Below, in pieces: positions 26,225 to 34,529 of a stretch of DNA of 64,000 nucleotides. The DNA comes from CAYRYU01 sp964428355 (lineage in GTDB: Bacteria; Muiribacteriota; Ozemobacteria; Ozemobacterales; Ozemobacteraceae): assembly GCA_964428355.1 (NCBI GenBank), contig CAYRYU010000017.1, positions 1 to 64,000 of the forward strand, read 5' to 3'. Every line of letters starts with the position of its first letter. Position 1 is the first letter of the stretch. The notes beneath the pieces were generated by a model, which saw only the letters and a list, made by a program, of their open reading frames with translations, was not told the DNA's origin and did no database searches. The position numbers were made by a program, and so were the translations under genes.

Positions 26225-27155
26225 GGATCGTTTCCTCCACGAGTTCTCTGCAAAGGTCGTTCAATGCCGCCCGATCGGGTTCCTCCGGGAGGCGGCTGGT
26301 CTTCCTGGCTCCCTCGATCCGGTTTCGGACGGATTCGGAGTAACCGATCAGCGTGTCGAAATCCCATGTCCCAGCCTTGATCGCCAGGAGTTCCTCGCGG
26401 TCGGGCCGGAAGACGTTCACCGAACCTGTCTCGAGGATCTCGATGCTCATCCGGAGCAGCCTGACCAAGTGCTGGGCGTGTTTCGTGTCGTATCCGAACT
26501 TCTCCTCGAGGGATGCCCTGGCCGGGTTTCGGTCGCGCTTCCATGCGTGGAACTGTTGCCATTCCCTTCTTGCCACGCGGTAACGCCTCTCCCTGTCGAG
26601 GATTTCGAGGAAATTCGGCGAAAGCATCCCGTCGGTCAGGTCCCCTCTTTGGATCAGGACATCAGCGGCCCCCATCTGGTCGCTGGAGATAAGGCTCCGG
26701 TTGGGAAGCCCGAAGGCTTCCCGGAGAGGTTCGGTTTTTGGCGGATCCCGCAGCCACCGACGGTGTGTCTTGATCCGTTTCAGCTGGGCGATTGCATAGC
26801 TTCCGAAACTTTCCGCGACTCTCCGGGAGAGGAAGAGTTCCCGCCTGGAAAGAAGTCGTTCTCCCGCGGAAGCAGTGGTTCTATGGCAGCTCCCGGGGGC
26901 CCAGAGCATCTCGAGAGCTGTCGGGTTTCCGTCGGTTGCGAGCCTGAAGAATTTCCTGATCTCGAATCTCACGTGGTCCTTGTTCAGGATGATCTGCTCG
27001 GGGGACTCCAGAAACCCGCAGTACCAGGAAACGGGGCCGACGAAAACCCCCTTCAGGTCTACATCCGAATCCGGTCCGCTGAGGCCGAAAGCCTGGCTTC
27101 CGTGAACTACCTCGAGGATGAGGGTCCCCTCGAACGGCTGGGCCTGATCGATCAT
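26208..27155 (-). CDS. Nucleotidyltransferase-superfamily protein (COG3541-like), copy 2
   Basis: 315 residues. Seen: VVHGSQAFGL then GPDSDVDLKG, the same GS...DxD catalytic motif as its neighbour, followed by a longer helical region with basic Arg-rich segments. Identity with the neighbour is low outside the motif, so the duplication is old or the two came together from different sources. Start ATG at 27155 lies 20 bp after the mtnP stop and end overlaps the next gene. Function inferred as nucleotide transfer to an unknown acceptor, perhaps as a heterodimer with the overlapping gene product. Confidence 0.82.
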   Translation of the reverse strand: MIDQAQPFEGTLILEVVHGSQAFGLSGPDSDVDLKGVFVGPVSWYCGFLESPEQIILNKDHVRFEIRKFFRLATDGNPTALEMLWAPGSCHRTTASAGERLLSRRELFLSRRVAESFGSYAIAQLKRIKTHRRWLRDPPKTEPLREAFGLPNRSLISSDQMGAADVLIQRGDLTDGMLSPNFLEILDRERRYRVARREWQQFHAWKRDRNPARASLEEKFGYDTKHAQHLVRLLRMSIEILETGSVNVFRPDREELLAIKAGTWDFDTLIGYSESVRNRIEGARKTSRLPEEPDRAALNDLCRELVEETIHDNGD

Positions 27156-27174
27156 TTCGGCTTTTCTTCCACCT

Positions 27175-27984
27175 TCAGGAAATGATGCCTTCCTCGACCT
27201 TCTTGAGGCACCGGCAGGAATTCCGGGCTTTGGGTATCTCCCGGATCAGTGGGAGCATGATCTTCTTCAGGTTTTCGCTGTTCTGTTTGAAAATCTCCAT
27301 TACCTGGGAAGCGGTCACCTCCGGAACGTTTCCGACGAGGCCCGCGTCGAAATCGGTAACCAGGGCGATGTTGACGATGCAAATTCCGAGTTCCTGGGCA
27401 AGGACCACCTCGGGATACTGGGTCATGTTGATGACGTGCCAGCCCATCTGCGTGAACCACTTGCTCTCCGCGGTGCTGGAGAACCGGGGACCGTTGATCA
27501 CGACGATCGTTCCTTCGCCGTGCACGGTGATTCCGCTTCGCCGGATCACGTCGGTGGCGATCTTCCTGAGCTCAGGACAGTAGGGATTCGCGGCGGAAAT
27601 GTGCATGACCGAAGGGCCTTCGCAGAAGGTGTCGGCCCGGCCGCTCGTGCGGTCGACGAACTGATCGGTGACAACGAATTCCCCAGGTTTCATGTTGGGC
27701 TGGAGGGAACCGCAGGCGCAGGGCGATACGATGCGAGTCACGCCCAGTTCCTTCATCGCCCAGAGGTTCGCCCGGAAGTTGATAAGATGAGGGGGGATGG
27801 AATGGTTCCGGCCATGTCGCGGGATGAATGCCACCCGGGTCCCTTCGACTTCGCCGATGGAAATCGAATCGCTTGGGGAGCCGTAGGGAGTGTTGATCTT
27901 GACCTCATGGGTGTTGGTCACGAATGAGTAGAACCCGCTTCCGCCGAAAACTCCGATTTCCGCCCTGGGTTGCTCTTTTTGCAC
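27175..27984 (-). CDS. mtnP: S-methyl-5'-thioadenosine phosphorylase
   Basis: Cleaves methylthioadenosine with phosphate to adenine and methylthioribose-1-phosphate in methionine salvage. 269 residues from the GTG at 27984, chosen because GGAGGAAAA stands just upstream. Seen: the N-terminal GVFGGSGFY phosphate loop, PRHGRNHSIPPH, the ACGSLQ strand, NGPRFSSTAES and the base-site MTQYPEVVLA and TDFDAG motifs of the PNP/MTAP fold. The last residues include RNSCRC, with two close cysteines. No other mtn gene is nearby; two nucleotidyltransferase genes follow. Confidence 0.92.
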   Translation of the reverse strand: MQKEQPRAEIGVFGGSGFYSFVTNTHEVKINTPYGSPSDSISIGEVEGTRVAFIPRHGRNHSIPPHLINFRANLWAMKELGVTRIVSPCACGSLQPNMKPGEFVVTDQFVDRTSGRADTFCEGPSVMHISAANPYCPELRKIATDVIRRSGITVHGEGTIVVINGPRFSSTAESKWFTQMGWHVINMTQYPEVVLAQELGICIVNIALVTDFDAGLVGNVPEVTASQVMEIFKQNSENLKKIMLPLIREIPKARNSCRCLKKVEEGIIS

Positions 27985-28137
27985 GCTTTTCCTCCGGTCT
28001 GGATTTTCGAATCGAGTCACTTGAACATAAACCAAGTGGCGTTGCCGGACAAGGGGTCGGTTGCCTCAATGTCTGAAGTGGAGAGTTTGGGGAAAATCGG
28101 GTATAACTGAGGAAATTTCCCCGCAGGGAGGTCTGCC

Positions 28138-28983
28138 GTGAGATCAATTCTGAAAACGATGATCGTTCTTCTGTGCGTCCTGGGTTTCTCCGGTTTGGAA
28201 AACGCTTTCGCGGAGAGCAAAGGTGTCGTCCAGGGCTCCAACGTGAACTGCCGTTCCGGTCCAGGGAAAGAATATTCCGTACTTTTCCAGCTCAATCAGG
28301 GAGATGAGATCCTGATTCACGAAGAGAATGGGGGATGGCTCCATTTCACCATTGGGGAGGAAGAGGAAGGCTGGATCAACAGCCAGTTCGTAAAAGTTAT
28401 CGGGGATTCCGCCGGACAGACGGGGAAAAGCGGGACTAAATCGCTTGCGGCGATGGGGAACTCCGGGCCGGCCCAATCCAGTGGAGATTCTGCTTACGAG
28501 ATCACGGGCTCGGGTATCGGTCCGATCAAGCTCGGGATGACCTTGGACGAAGCGAAAAAGGCCATATCAGGAGCGGTTCTCGAGCGGACCAGTGACGGGG
28601 ACGGGGCTTCCCTCGTTGAGGTCAAGGTGGGGAAGGACAGCGTCATGATCCTCTACGCTGGTGAGGAGGACCCAGCGGCGAAGATCGACTGGAAGCGGAA
28701 GATCGAGTTCATCGAGACCTTGTTCGAAGGTTGTTCGACCTCCGATGGCATCCATCCGGGGATCCTGGTTTCAGATGCCGAAAAAGTCTTCGGAAAAGTG
28801 GTCAAGATCACCAAGAGTGAGATCGAATCGAGAGAGTATATCGAATTCGCCAAACCCCCCATAGGGTTGGGTTTCCGTCTCGACTACACGGGGATTTTCC
28901 CCGAGGGAACGAATGAAACCACGAAGTTCCCCCCCGAAGGCAAGATCTACTCGATCAGCGTCTCCACCCCTCCAAAGGATTGA
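28138..28983 (+). CDS. Secreted SH3-domain protein
   Basis: 281 residues. Seen: signal peptide (1-25, ending AFA); a bacterial SH3 domain at about 28-85 with the typical VNCRSGPGKEYSVL and GWLHF...EGWINSQFV; a Ser/Gly linker; and a C-terminal domain of about 170 residues containing GPIKLGMTLDEAKKA, a pattern also found in small lipoprotein-like periplasmic domains. Known: such SH3 domains bind peptidoglycan peptides. GTG start follows GCAGGGAGG. A strong terminator follows at 29070. Confidence 0.83.
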   Translation: MRSILKTMIVLLCVLGFSGLENAFAESKGVVQGSNVNCRSGPGKEYSVLFQLNQGDEILIHEENGGWLHFTIGEEEEGWINSQFVKVIGDSAGQTGKSGTKSLAAMGNSGPAQSSGDSAYEITGSGIGPIKLGMTLDEAKKAISGAVLERTSDGDGASLVEVKVGKDSVMILYAGEEDPAAKIDWKRKIEFIETLFEGCSTSDGIHPGILVSDAEKVFGKVVKITKSEIESREYIEFAKPPIGLGFRLDYTGIFPEGTNETTKFPPEGKIYSISVSTPPKD

Positions 28984-29069
28984 ATGGGGGCTCTCGAATT
29001 CCCAGCTTGGAAGTCTGTCAGGGGGCTCGATCGCGATGAGGAAGGGGCCGCCTGGTTCGGAGAAAAGGA

Positions 29070-29100
29070 AAACCCCCAGGATCTAGCCTGGGGGTTTTTT
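29070..29100 (+). terminator. Rho-independent terminator
   Basis: AAACCCCCAGG / CCTGGGGG with TTTTTT, 87 bp after the SH3 gene stop and 23 bp before the end of the convergent gene; it may serve both strands. Confidence 0.9.
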
Positions 29101-29123
29101 GATCTACGGGGTCGGAAGGGGCA

Positions 29124-29873
29124 TCACTTCCCCTTTAGAGTCGCATTGTACTCCGCAAGATACTTCTTGTATTCGGCGTAGGAGGCCTGGGCGGCAGCAG
29201 CGTCACCCTTGGAGGTGGCGGCCATGTACGCTTTATATGCGTCGAGATACTTGTTGTAGGCGTCCTGGCCATTGTTCGTCGGCGTTGGGGCGGGTGTTGC
29301 GGGTTTGGCCGTGGTGGCCGCCGGAGCGGGGGTTGCCGTGGTGGTCGAGGAACTGGAGAGGCTGTTGATGAATGCTTGAGCCTTGTTGTCCTGTTCCGTG
29401 ACGGTGACCGCGACTTCCGGGGTCTTGGCCTTTCCCGTGAGTTTCTTCCAGAGCCAGGCGATGCCGCGGGCGAGAAGGGCGCCGCCGACGACTCCCACCG
29501 CGATCATGGGGAAACCACAACCCGCCAGGAGAAGACCGCCACCTACCGCTCCCGCAAGGGTGGCGAAATTGGTGAGGTTTGTCGTCGCCCAGGTCATGAG
29601 CTTCTTCCCGATGATGTAGCCGCCGACGCCTCCCGCGACCATCCCGATCGGACCCCCGCCCAGGGCGATTCCCAGGACCGCGCCGAAATATCCGGCAACC
29701 AGGCCGCCACCCTGGACCGCGAGGAACTTACCCACTGTTCCCAGGGTGCTTCCGATGGAGGATAGGATTCCGGCCTTCGCGGGAACCGGCGTGATTGTCA
29801 GGAAGGAAAAGACGATCGAAAAAATCACCAGAATCGAGAGTTCCTGCCTTCGGCGGATAGTTAGTGTAAGCAT
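29124..29873 (-). CDS. Membrane protein with glycine-zipper helices
   Basis: 249 residues from ATG 29873, preceded by GGAGGTCTGAAG. Seen: N-terminal signal/anchor helix (about 12-33), three or four Gly-rich hydrophobic segments (GGGLVAGYFGAVLGIALGGGPIG and similar) with GxxxG spacing, a basic loop, then a Thr/Ala/Pro linker and a C-terminal helix rich in Tyr/Ala (about 200-249). Known: glycine zippers pack tightly and occur in pore-forming or membrane-compacting proteins. Specific function not recognised. Confidence 0.75.
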   Translation of the reverse strand: MLTLTIRRRQELSILVIFSIVFSFLTITPVPAKAGILSSIGSTLGTVGKFLAVQGGGLVAGYFGAVLGIALGGGPIGMVAGGVGGYIIGKKLMTWATTNLTNFATLAGAVGGGLLLAGCGFPMIAVGVVGGALLARGIAWLWKKLTGKAKTPEVAVTVTEQDNKAQAFINSLSSSSTTTATPAPAATTAKPATPAPTPTNNGQDAYNKYLDAYKAYMAATSKGDAAAAQASYAEYKKYLAEYNATLKGK

Positions 29874-29969
29874 CTTCAGACCTCCATTTCTCAGAGAGAA
29901 CTTGAGTATTGTATCCCAATTATAAGAATTCCCTCCCCACCCCGCAAGGGACGGTACCCCTCTGTCGCT

Positions 29970-30017
29970 GGACTGAGATAATGGCATGGGTTAACGGGAC
30001 TGAGAAAATGTCATGGG
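29970..30017. repeat. Direct-repeat pair resembling a transposon end
   Basis: GGACTGAGATAATGGCATGGG (29970-29990) and the variant GGGACTGAGAAAATGTCATGGG (29996-30017), about 26 bp apart. Spacing and GGGAC..TGAGAA core resemble the dual inner repeats at the ends of the 16316-16895 unit. No inverted partner is visible nearby, so at most it is a solo end. Confidence 0.45.
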
Positions 30018-30170
30018 ATGGAGGAGAGAGCCAGGCATGCCTTTCTCAACGCCTTGATGGGGATTTTCGTTTCAACTGGCTGTAACCAAAACGAAAACCG
30101 GGAAAAGAAACATATGCACACAACGGTTTTTGCGTCAGGTATCAGTTGATAACGGAATAAGGAGGTTCCC

Positions 30171-31277
30171 ATGAAAACCCAGACCCGGGTCGCTTTCATC
30201 ATTGCGTTTTTCCTTCTTTCCCTTCAAGCTTGGGCTGAAGATCTCGGAAAGATCCTCGACGGTGGGCTCAAATCCTATGTTCTGGCCGGCGGAGCGGCAA
30301 TGAACTCCGACCGTCAGTGGGTCGCCGTGATCGACGATACCCTTTTTCAGGGGCAAGGCGGCTCGGGGGCGAAGATTTTCTCCCTCAAACTGAAGAACCT
30401 TTGCCGGGCGGGTGCGACCGCGATCAACCAGGACGGCAAGTGGGTTGCCGTGATCGATGATGATCTCTATTCAGGCCTGGGAACATCCTTTCGGAAGGTC
30501 GCTGACGTGAACCTGAACTCCTATTGCGATGCCGGGGCCTGTTCGATCAACGCCCGGGGGGAGTTCGTCGCCGTCATCGATGACGATATCTGGGTGGGAA
30601 GCGGGGAATACGCATCCAAGCTCCACGATGCCGATCTTTCCAAAACGGCATCGGCGGCGGCTGTTTCGATCAACGACAACGGTGAATGGGTTGCCGTCAT
30701 CGACGACAACCTCTACTTCGGAGGGAACAATACGGTCAGGAAGATCCATGACCTCGAATATTCCAGATATGTCCAGACCGCGGCTTGCTCCATCAATCCG
30801 AATGGGGAATGGATCGCCCTGATAGACGACAAGCTTTTTCACGGAGTCGGGGCTTCCTTCAGCCGGATAGCGGACTTCGGGTTCAAATCATACGTTCGTT
30901 GCAGTGCAGCCGCGATCGATCGTTCGGGGGGGTGGGTCGTGGTAGTGGACGACGACATCCATCGCGGGAGGAACGATTCTCGTCCGGAGAAAGTCTATGA
31001 CTGCAACCTGAAAGACCTTCTCGAATCCGCTTCTCTCGCCATGAACGAAGAGGGTTTCTGGGTTGCCGTCGTGGACGACAACGTCGTGGTCGGCTCGGAC
31101 AACCAGGCGGTGAAACGTTTCGACAACATGCTCCAGGGGTATGTCAAGTCGACCGGCGCGGCAATCGATTCCGCCAACTCGATTCTGGTCCTAATCGATG
31201 ACAACTTGTTTTTCGGGGAAAGCCGGGAGCTGGCTTCGATCAGGAAGTTCCGGGAGGTTCACGGGGAAACCCGCTGA
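30171..31277 (+). CDS. Secreted eight-repeat protein, paralogue A
   Basis: 368 residues. Seen: signal peptide (about 1-22, ending AWA) and eight repeats of about 41 residues covering the rest. Each has the core SIN.nGeWVAVIDDdLy.G followed by a variable loop and a short strand. The Asp-Asp pair after the hydrophobic strand recurs in every repeat. Inferred: an eight-bladed beta-propeller or similar solenoid in the periplasm or on the surface; no named family recognised. ATG follows GGAGG. The adjacent gene 31383-32483 is a full-length paralogue, so this is a tandem duplication. Confidence 0.82.
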   Translation: MKTQTRVAFIIAFFLLSLQAWAEDLGKILDGGLKSYVLAGGAAMNSDRQWVAVIDDTLFQGQGGSGAKIFSLKLKNLCRAGATAINQDGKWVAVIDDDLYSGLGTSFRKVADVNLNSYCDAGACSINARGEFVAVIDDDIWVGSGEYASKLHDADLSKTASAAAVSINDNGEWVAVIDDNLYFGGNNTVRKIHDLEYSRYVQTAACSINPNGEWIALIDDKLFHGVGASFSRIADFGFKSYVRCSAAAIDRSGGWVVVVDDDIHRGRNDSRPEKVYDCNLKDLLESASLAMNEEGFWVAVVDDNVVVGSDNQAVKRFDNMLQGYVKSTGAAIDSANSILVLIDDNLFFGESRELASIRKFREVHGETR

Positions 31278-31316
31278 TCACCGGAAAAAGCGAACTTCAT
31301 CCTCCGGGACAAGAGA

Positions 31317-31347
31317 GGTTCCTTCAGGACTTTTTCCTGAGGGAACC
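31317..31347 (+). terminator. Hairpin between the two eight-repeat genes
   Basis: GGTTCCTTCAGG / CCTGAGGGAACC stem with a short T-rich loop. There is no U tract after it, so it may stabilise or trim the transcript rather than end it. Confidence 0.5.
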
Positions 31348-31382
31348 GCATCAAGAAACCATAAGAAAAGGGGGGGACATCC

Positions 31383-32483
31383 ATGCTTCCAAAACTCCGG
31401 GTCATTCTGCTCATTTCGCTGGTTCTTTTGCCCTTTCAGGTGATGGCTGACGCATTTCAGAACATTCTTGACGGCTCCCTGTATTACTTTCCACGGGCGG
31501 GCGGAGTGGCGATGAACTCCGCCGGGGATTGGGTGGCGATCATCGACAATGCCTTGTTTTTGGGGAAAGGGGTTTCTCAGAAAAAGCTCTTTTCACTGCC
31601 TATGACGAAATGCCGTGCGGGGGCCGTTGCGGTCAACAGGGACGGAAAATGGGTCGCCGTCCTCGACAACAATCTCTATTCAGGCTTCGGTGAATCCTAC
31701 CGGCAGGTCGGCGAAGCCATCATGCCGTCCCTCTGCCATGCGGCTGCGTGTTCGATCAACGATCGCGGGGATTTCGTCGCGGCAATCGACGATCAGATTT
31801 GGAGTGGGAACGGGAATACGGCCGCCAGGATCCAAAAATCAAATCTTGGCAGGGTTGTGTCGGCGGCCTCCATTTCGATCAACGGAAAAGGCGAATGGAT
31901 CGCGGTGGTTGACGATGACCTCTTTTTCGGCAACGGGACGGTCCTGGAGAAGATCTTCGACCTGGGGTCTCCCAATGGCGCCCAGAAGGGTGCCTGCGCA
32001 ATCAACGAGCCTGGCGAGTGGATTGCCGTGATCGATCGCAGGCAGCTCCACGGGACCGGTAGGGGTTGCTCGGATGTCGGGGAGCTTCCCGCCTCGGCCC
32101 CGGTCCGTTGTTGTGGGGCGGGGATAGATGGTGCGGGGAACTGGGTCATCGTGGAGAATGACGGCATCTTTGCAGGAAGAAATGATTCCCCGGCGGTGAG
32201 GGTTCTCGATTGCCACGTGAGGGATCTCGAATCCGCCTCGGTTGCGATGAATGCCCGGGGGTTCTGGGTTGCCACCGTGGATGACGATGCCGTCATCGGT
32301 TCTGGAAACCAGGTCCTGGAGCGTGTGGATTTCCAGCTCGGGGAGTATGCGAAAGCGACCGGGGCTTCGATTGACGATTCGAACGGACTTCTCATTCTCA
32401 TCGACGACAAAGTTTTCCTCTCCGAGGACAACCAGTTGGCAACAATTCAAAATTTCCGGAAAGTCCACCGGGAAGAGCCCTGA
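31383..32483 (+). CDS. Secreted eight-repeat protein, paralogue B
   Basis: 366 residues, signal peptide (about 1-21) and the same eight repeats of about 41 residues as paralogue A, for example CSINDRGDFVAAIDDQIWSG in the third. Repeat positions correspond one to one with paralogue A, including the shared FSL, LESAS and REGxxDS features, so the whole gene was duplicated rather than single repeats. Repeats 5 and 6 have lost the Asp pair (IDRRQ, VENDG), which may mean a different ligand or a relaxed site. ATG follows AAGGGGGGG. Function unknown. Confidence 0.82.
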   Translation: MLPKLRVILLISLVLLPFQVMADAFQNILDGSLYYFPRAGGVAMNSAGDWVAIIDNALFLGKGVSQKKLFSLPMTKCRAGAVAVNRDGKWVAVLDNNLYSGFGESYRQVGEAIMPSLCHAAACSINDRGDFVAAIDDQIWSGNGNTAARIQKSNLGRVVSAASISINGKGEWIAVVDDDLFFGNGTVLEKIFDLGSPNGAQKGACAINEPGEWIAVIDRRQLHGTGRGCSDVGELPASAPVRCCGAGIDGAGNWVIVENDGIFAGRNDSPAVRVLDCHVRDLESASVAMNARGFWVATVDDDAVIGSGNQVLERVDFQLGEYAKATGASIDDSNGLLILIDDKVFLSEDNQLATIQNFRKVHREEP

Positions 32484-32620
32484 CCGCCCCCTGAATGCCT
32501 GAAAACTGATTTCGCCGAGGGACCCCCCCACGGAAAGCCGCCTTTGCAGGTCCCCAGAAGCCGAAAGTCCGGATGATCAAACCGTCACGGCAGGGAGGGT
32601 GGGGGAAGCCAAGGTTCCGG

Positions 32621-34324
32621 TCAGTGGGGAAGGAAGCGGAACATCTTGAAGGGATTGGCGAGTCCCTGTAAAAGCAGGACGAAGGAGATTCCCCAGACAT
32701 GGAAGAGGTTGACGACGACCACGAGCATTACACCAACAGTATAGGCGATGATGAGCTTGCGGCCGTAGGGACGGTCCGAACCGTCGGGCTTGAACCATCG
32801 GTGGAAATTCAAGAGGAAGAATGAATAGAGGAAGATCAGCGTGAAATGAACCTGGACGAACCGGTCCTGGCGCTGGAGAGCCTCCAGAACAGGTTCCTTG
32901 AACTGGGCGGGATCGGAAAACCGGAAGACGAGCTCGAGGATCTTTCCCTGAGCGCCCTGGATGTGGTTGAAGGCCATGAAGGAAATTGCCGCGAAAGAGA
33001 TTGCGATCAGGCGGGGAAGGGAGTTCACTTCATCGTGGGGCGTCCTTTGGCCCGGGATCCAGATCGCCAATAGCCCAAGCAGTGAAAGGATCCGGTTGTC
33101 CTTCCAGGCAAGGCATGCAATGAGGGCCGAAGAAACCAGAAGCTTGTTCAATACCGTCCTTCGGGTGGGCGCAAGGAGCGTCTGGGAAGTGGCCACGACG
33201 AGAAAAACCATGATCACGAAAGGTTTCGGAAGGAAATTGCCCGCGAGGATGACGGCCGCGGCGAGAAAAAGGCTGCCGGTCAAGCCGATGAATTCGTAAG
33301 GTCTGCCCACCCGGGCGGGGTCAATGGCGGCCATTTTGACCGAAGGCCGCTTGGGAACCTCGAGAGCCTTGAGCCGGATGGTCGTGAACCTTGATGAACC
33401 AGCAATCTCCAATAGCTGGTTGAGATGCGGGGGGCGAAGTACGTCGAGCAGGAACACGCCTGAATCCTGAAGGGCGATGGAGGAGCTTTCGAGCATCGCC
33501 TTAACATGCTCCTCCGCTTTGGCGGGGTCGAACTTGTGCAATGCTCTGACGGCGTTGGCCCTGACCCTGTTGTCGGGAGAGCCTGCCATCCGTTCGAACC
33601 TTTCGCGGAGATGGGGAAGATCGAGGTCGGTAAGCCCTTCGACGGCATTGGCCACGATTCGGGGGTCGGAGTTGGCCAGAAACCCCTCGACCATGGCCGG
33701 GATCCTTGGATCCGGGATTCGCGTGATGCGTTTGACGAGGTAGGAGACCTTGAATGGGTCCGATTCCGACTTCAGGAACTCGAGAAGGGGATCCGCAAGC
33801 GCGATGTCCTGGCTTTCGGTCAGCCTTTCGATAGCTTCGAATGAAACGTAACGACTTCCGAGCTTCATCTTGCGCAGGAGGATCTCCCGCAAGGGTAGTG
33901 CCCCTTCCTGTGAAGTTTCCGCCGCCTGGTCGTGCTTCCCCTCCGGAGTGAAAAGGGCCGGAAAACACTCCTGAAAATGGCTTCTGACCTTCCGTGCGAA
34001 ATACCTGATCTGGGTGTCGGGGTCCAGGAGGGAGTTTTCCAGAAGCGGGAGGATTTCCGCCGCATGATTTTGCGAGATCGTGGAGGCGTTTCCCAGAAAG
34101 TCGAGAACCTTGATCCGGTCGTCCTCCCGAGAGGACTTCAGAATCGTCTTGAAATGATCCATCCATGGGAAGCATTTGCCTTGGGAACCATTTCCGGTGG
34201 AACAAGACTCGCTCTCCAGCGGTCTTCCAGGGACCCGGGCTTCCCGCTTTTCATCGGGCGACCCCGAGCCATTTTTCCCCTTTCCCGGGAACGGTTCCCC
34301 TGGGGGGGGCATCTCTCCAGCCAT
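32621..34324 (-). CDS. HEAT-repeat protein with multi-spanning membrane C-terminus
   Basis: About 567 residues from ATG 34324; the start is unclear because no good ribosome site precedes it, and ATG near 34160 is an alternative. Seen: an N-terminal part of Pro/Gly/Ser-rich sequence, then about 260 residues of HEAT-type helical repeats (DPRIPAMVEGFLANSDPRIV, DNRVRANAVRAL), then about eight hydrophobic helices. Inferred: a membrane protein with a cytoplasmic scaffold domain. The function is not recognised. It is divergent from the C25 protease gene, with about 200 bp between. Confidence 0.72.
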   Translation of the reverse strand: MAGEMPPPGEPFPGKGKNGSGSPDEKREARVPGRPLESESCSTGNGSQGKCFPWMDHFKTILKSSREDDRIKVLDFLGNASTISQNHAAEILPLLENSLLDPDTQIRYFARKVRSHFQECFPALFTPEGKHDQAAETSQEGALPLREILLRKMKLGSRYVSFEAIERLTESQDIALADPLLEFLKSESDPFKVSYLVKRITRIPDPRIPAMVEGFLANSDPRIVANAVEGLTDLDLPHLRERFERMAGSPDNRVRANAVRALHKFDPAKAEEHVKAMLESSSIALQDSGVFLLDVLRPPHLNQLLEIAGSSRFTTIRLKALEVPKRPSVKMAAIDPARVGRPYEFIGLTGSLFLAAAVILAGNFLPKPFVIMVFLVVATSQTLLAPTRRTVLNKLLVSSALIACLAWKDNRILSLLGLLAIWIPGQRTPHDEVNSLPRLIAISFAAISFMAFNHIQGAQGKILELVFRFSDPAQFKEPVLEALQRQDRFVQVHFTLIFLYSFFLLNFHRWFKPDGSDRPYGRKLIIAYTVGVMLVVVVNLFHVWGISFVLLLQGLANPFKMFRFLPH

Positions 34325-34529
34325 GGATAGGGAAATTATCACAAATCCGGGGCAGATGCAGCAAAATATTGCCGAAAAATCCCGGGTTGCATGATGAAAA
34401 TCCGTCATCATGGATGGTTTCGAGCTCGCTGTTCAGCCTTGGGAAAGCTTTCCCGCCTGGCAAGAAAATTGCTTCATATGGTCAACACAGAATAAGAATG
34501 CCTGCAATTTTGAACCGGAGGGCAGTAAG

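Noticed and set aside
27708..27722. ACCGCAGGCG match to the 39-bp repeat
   Set aside because: Only the palindrome half is matched and it encodes conserved mtnP residues.
33029..33040. CATCGTGGGGC match to repeat family 2
   Set aside because: Eleven bases within a coding region and no further similarity; expected by chance at this GC content.
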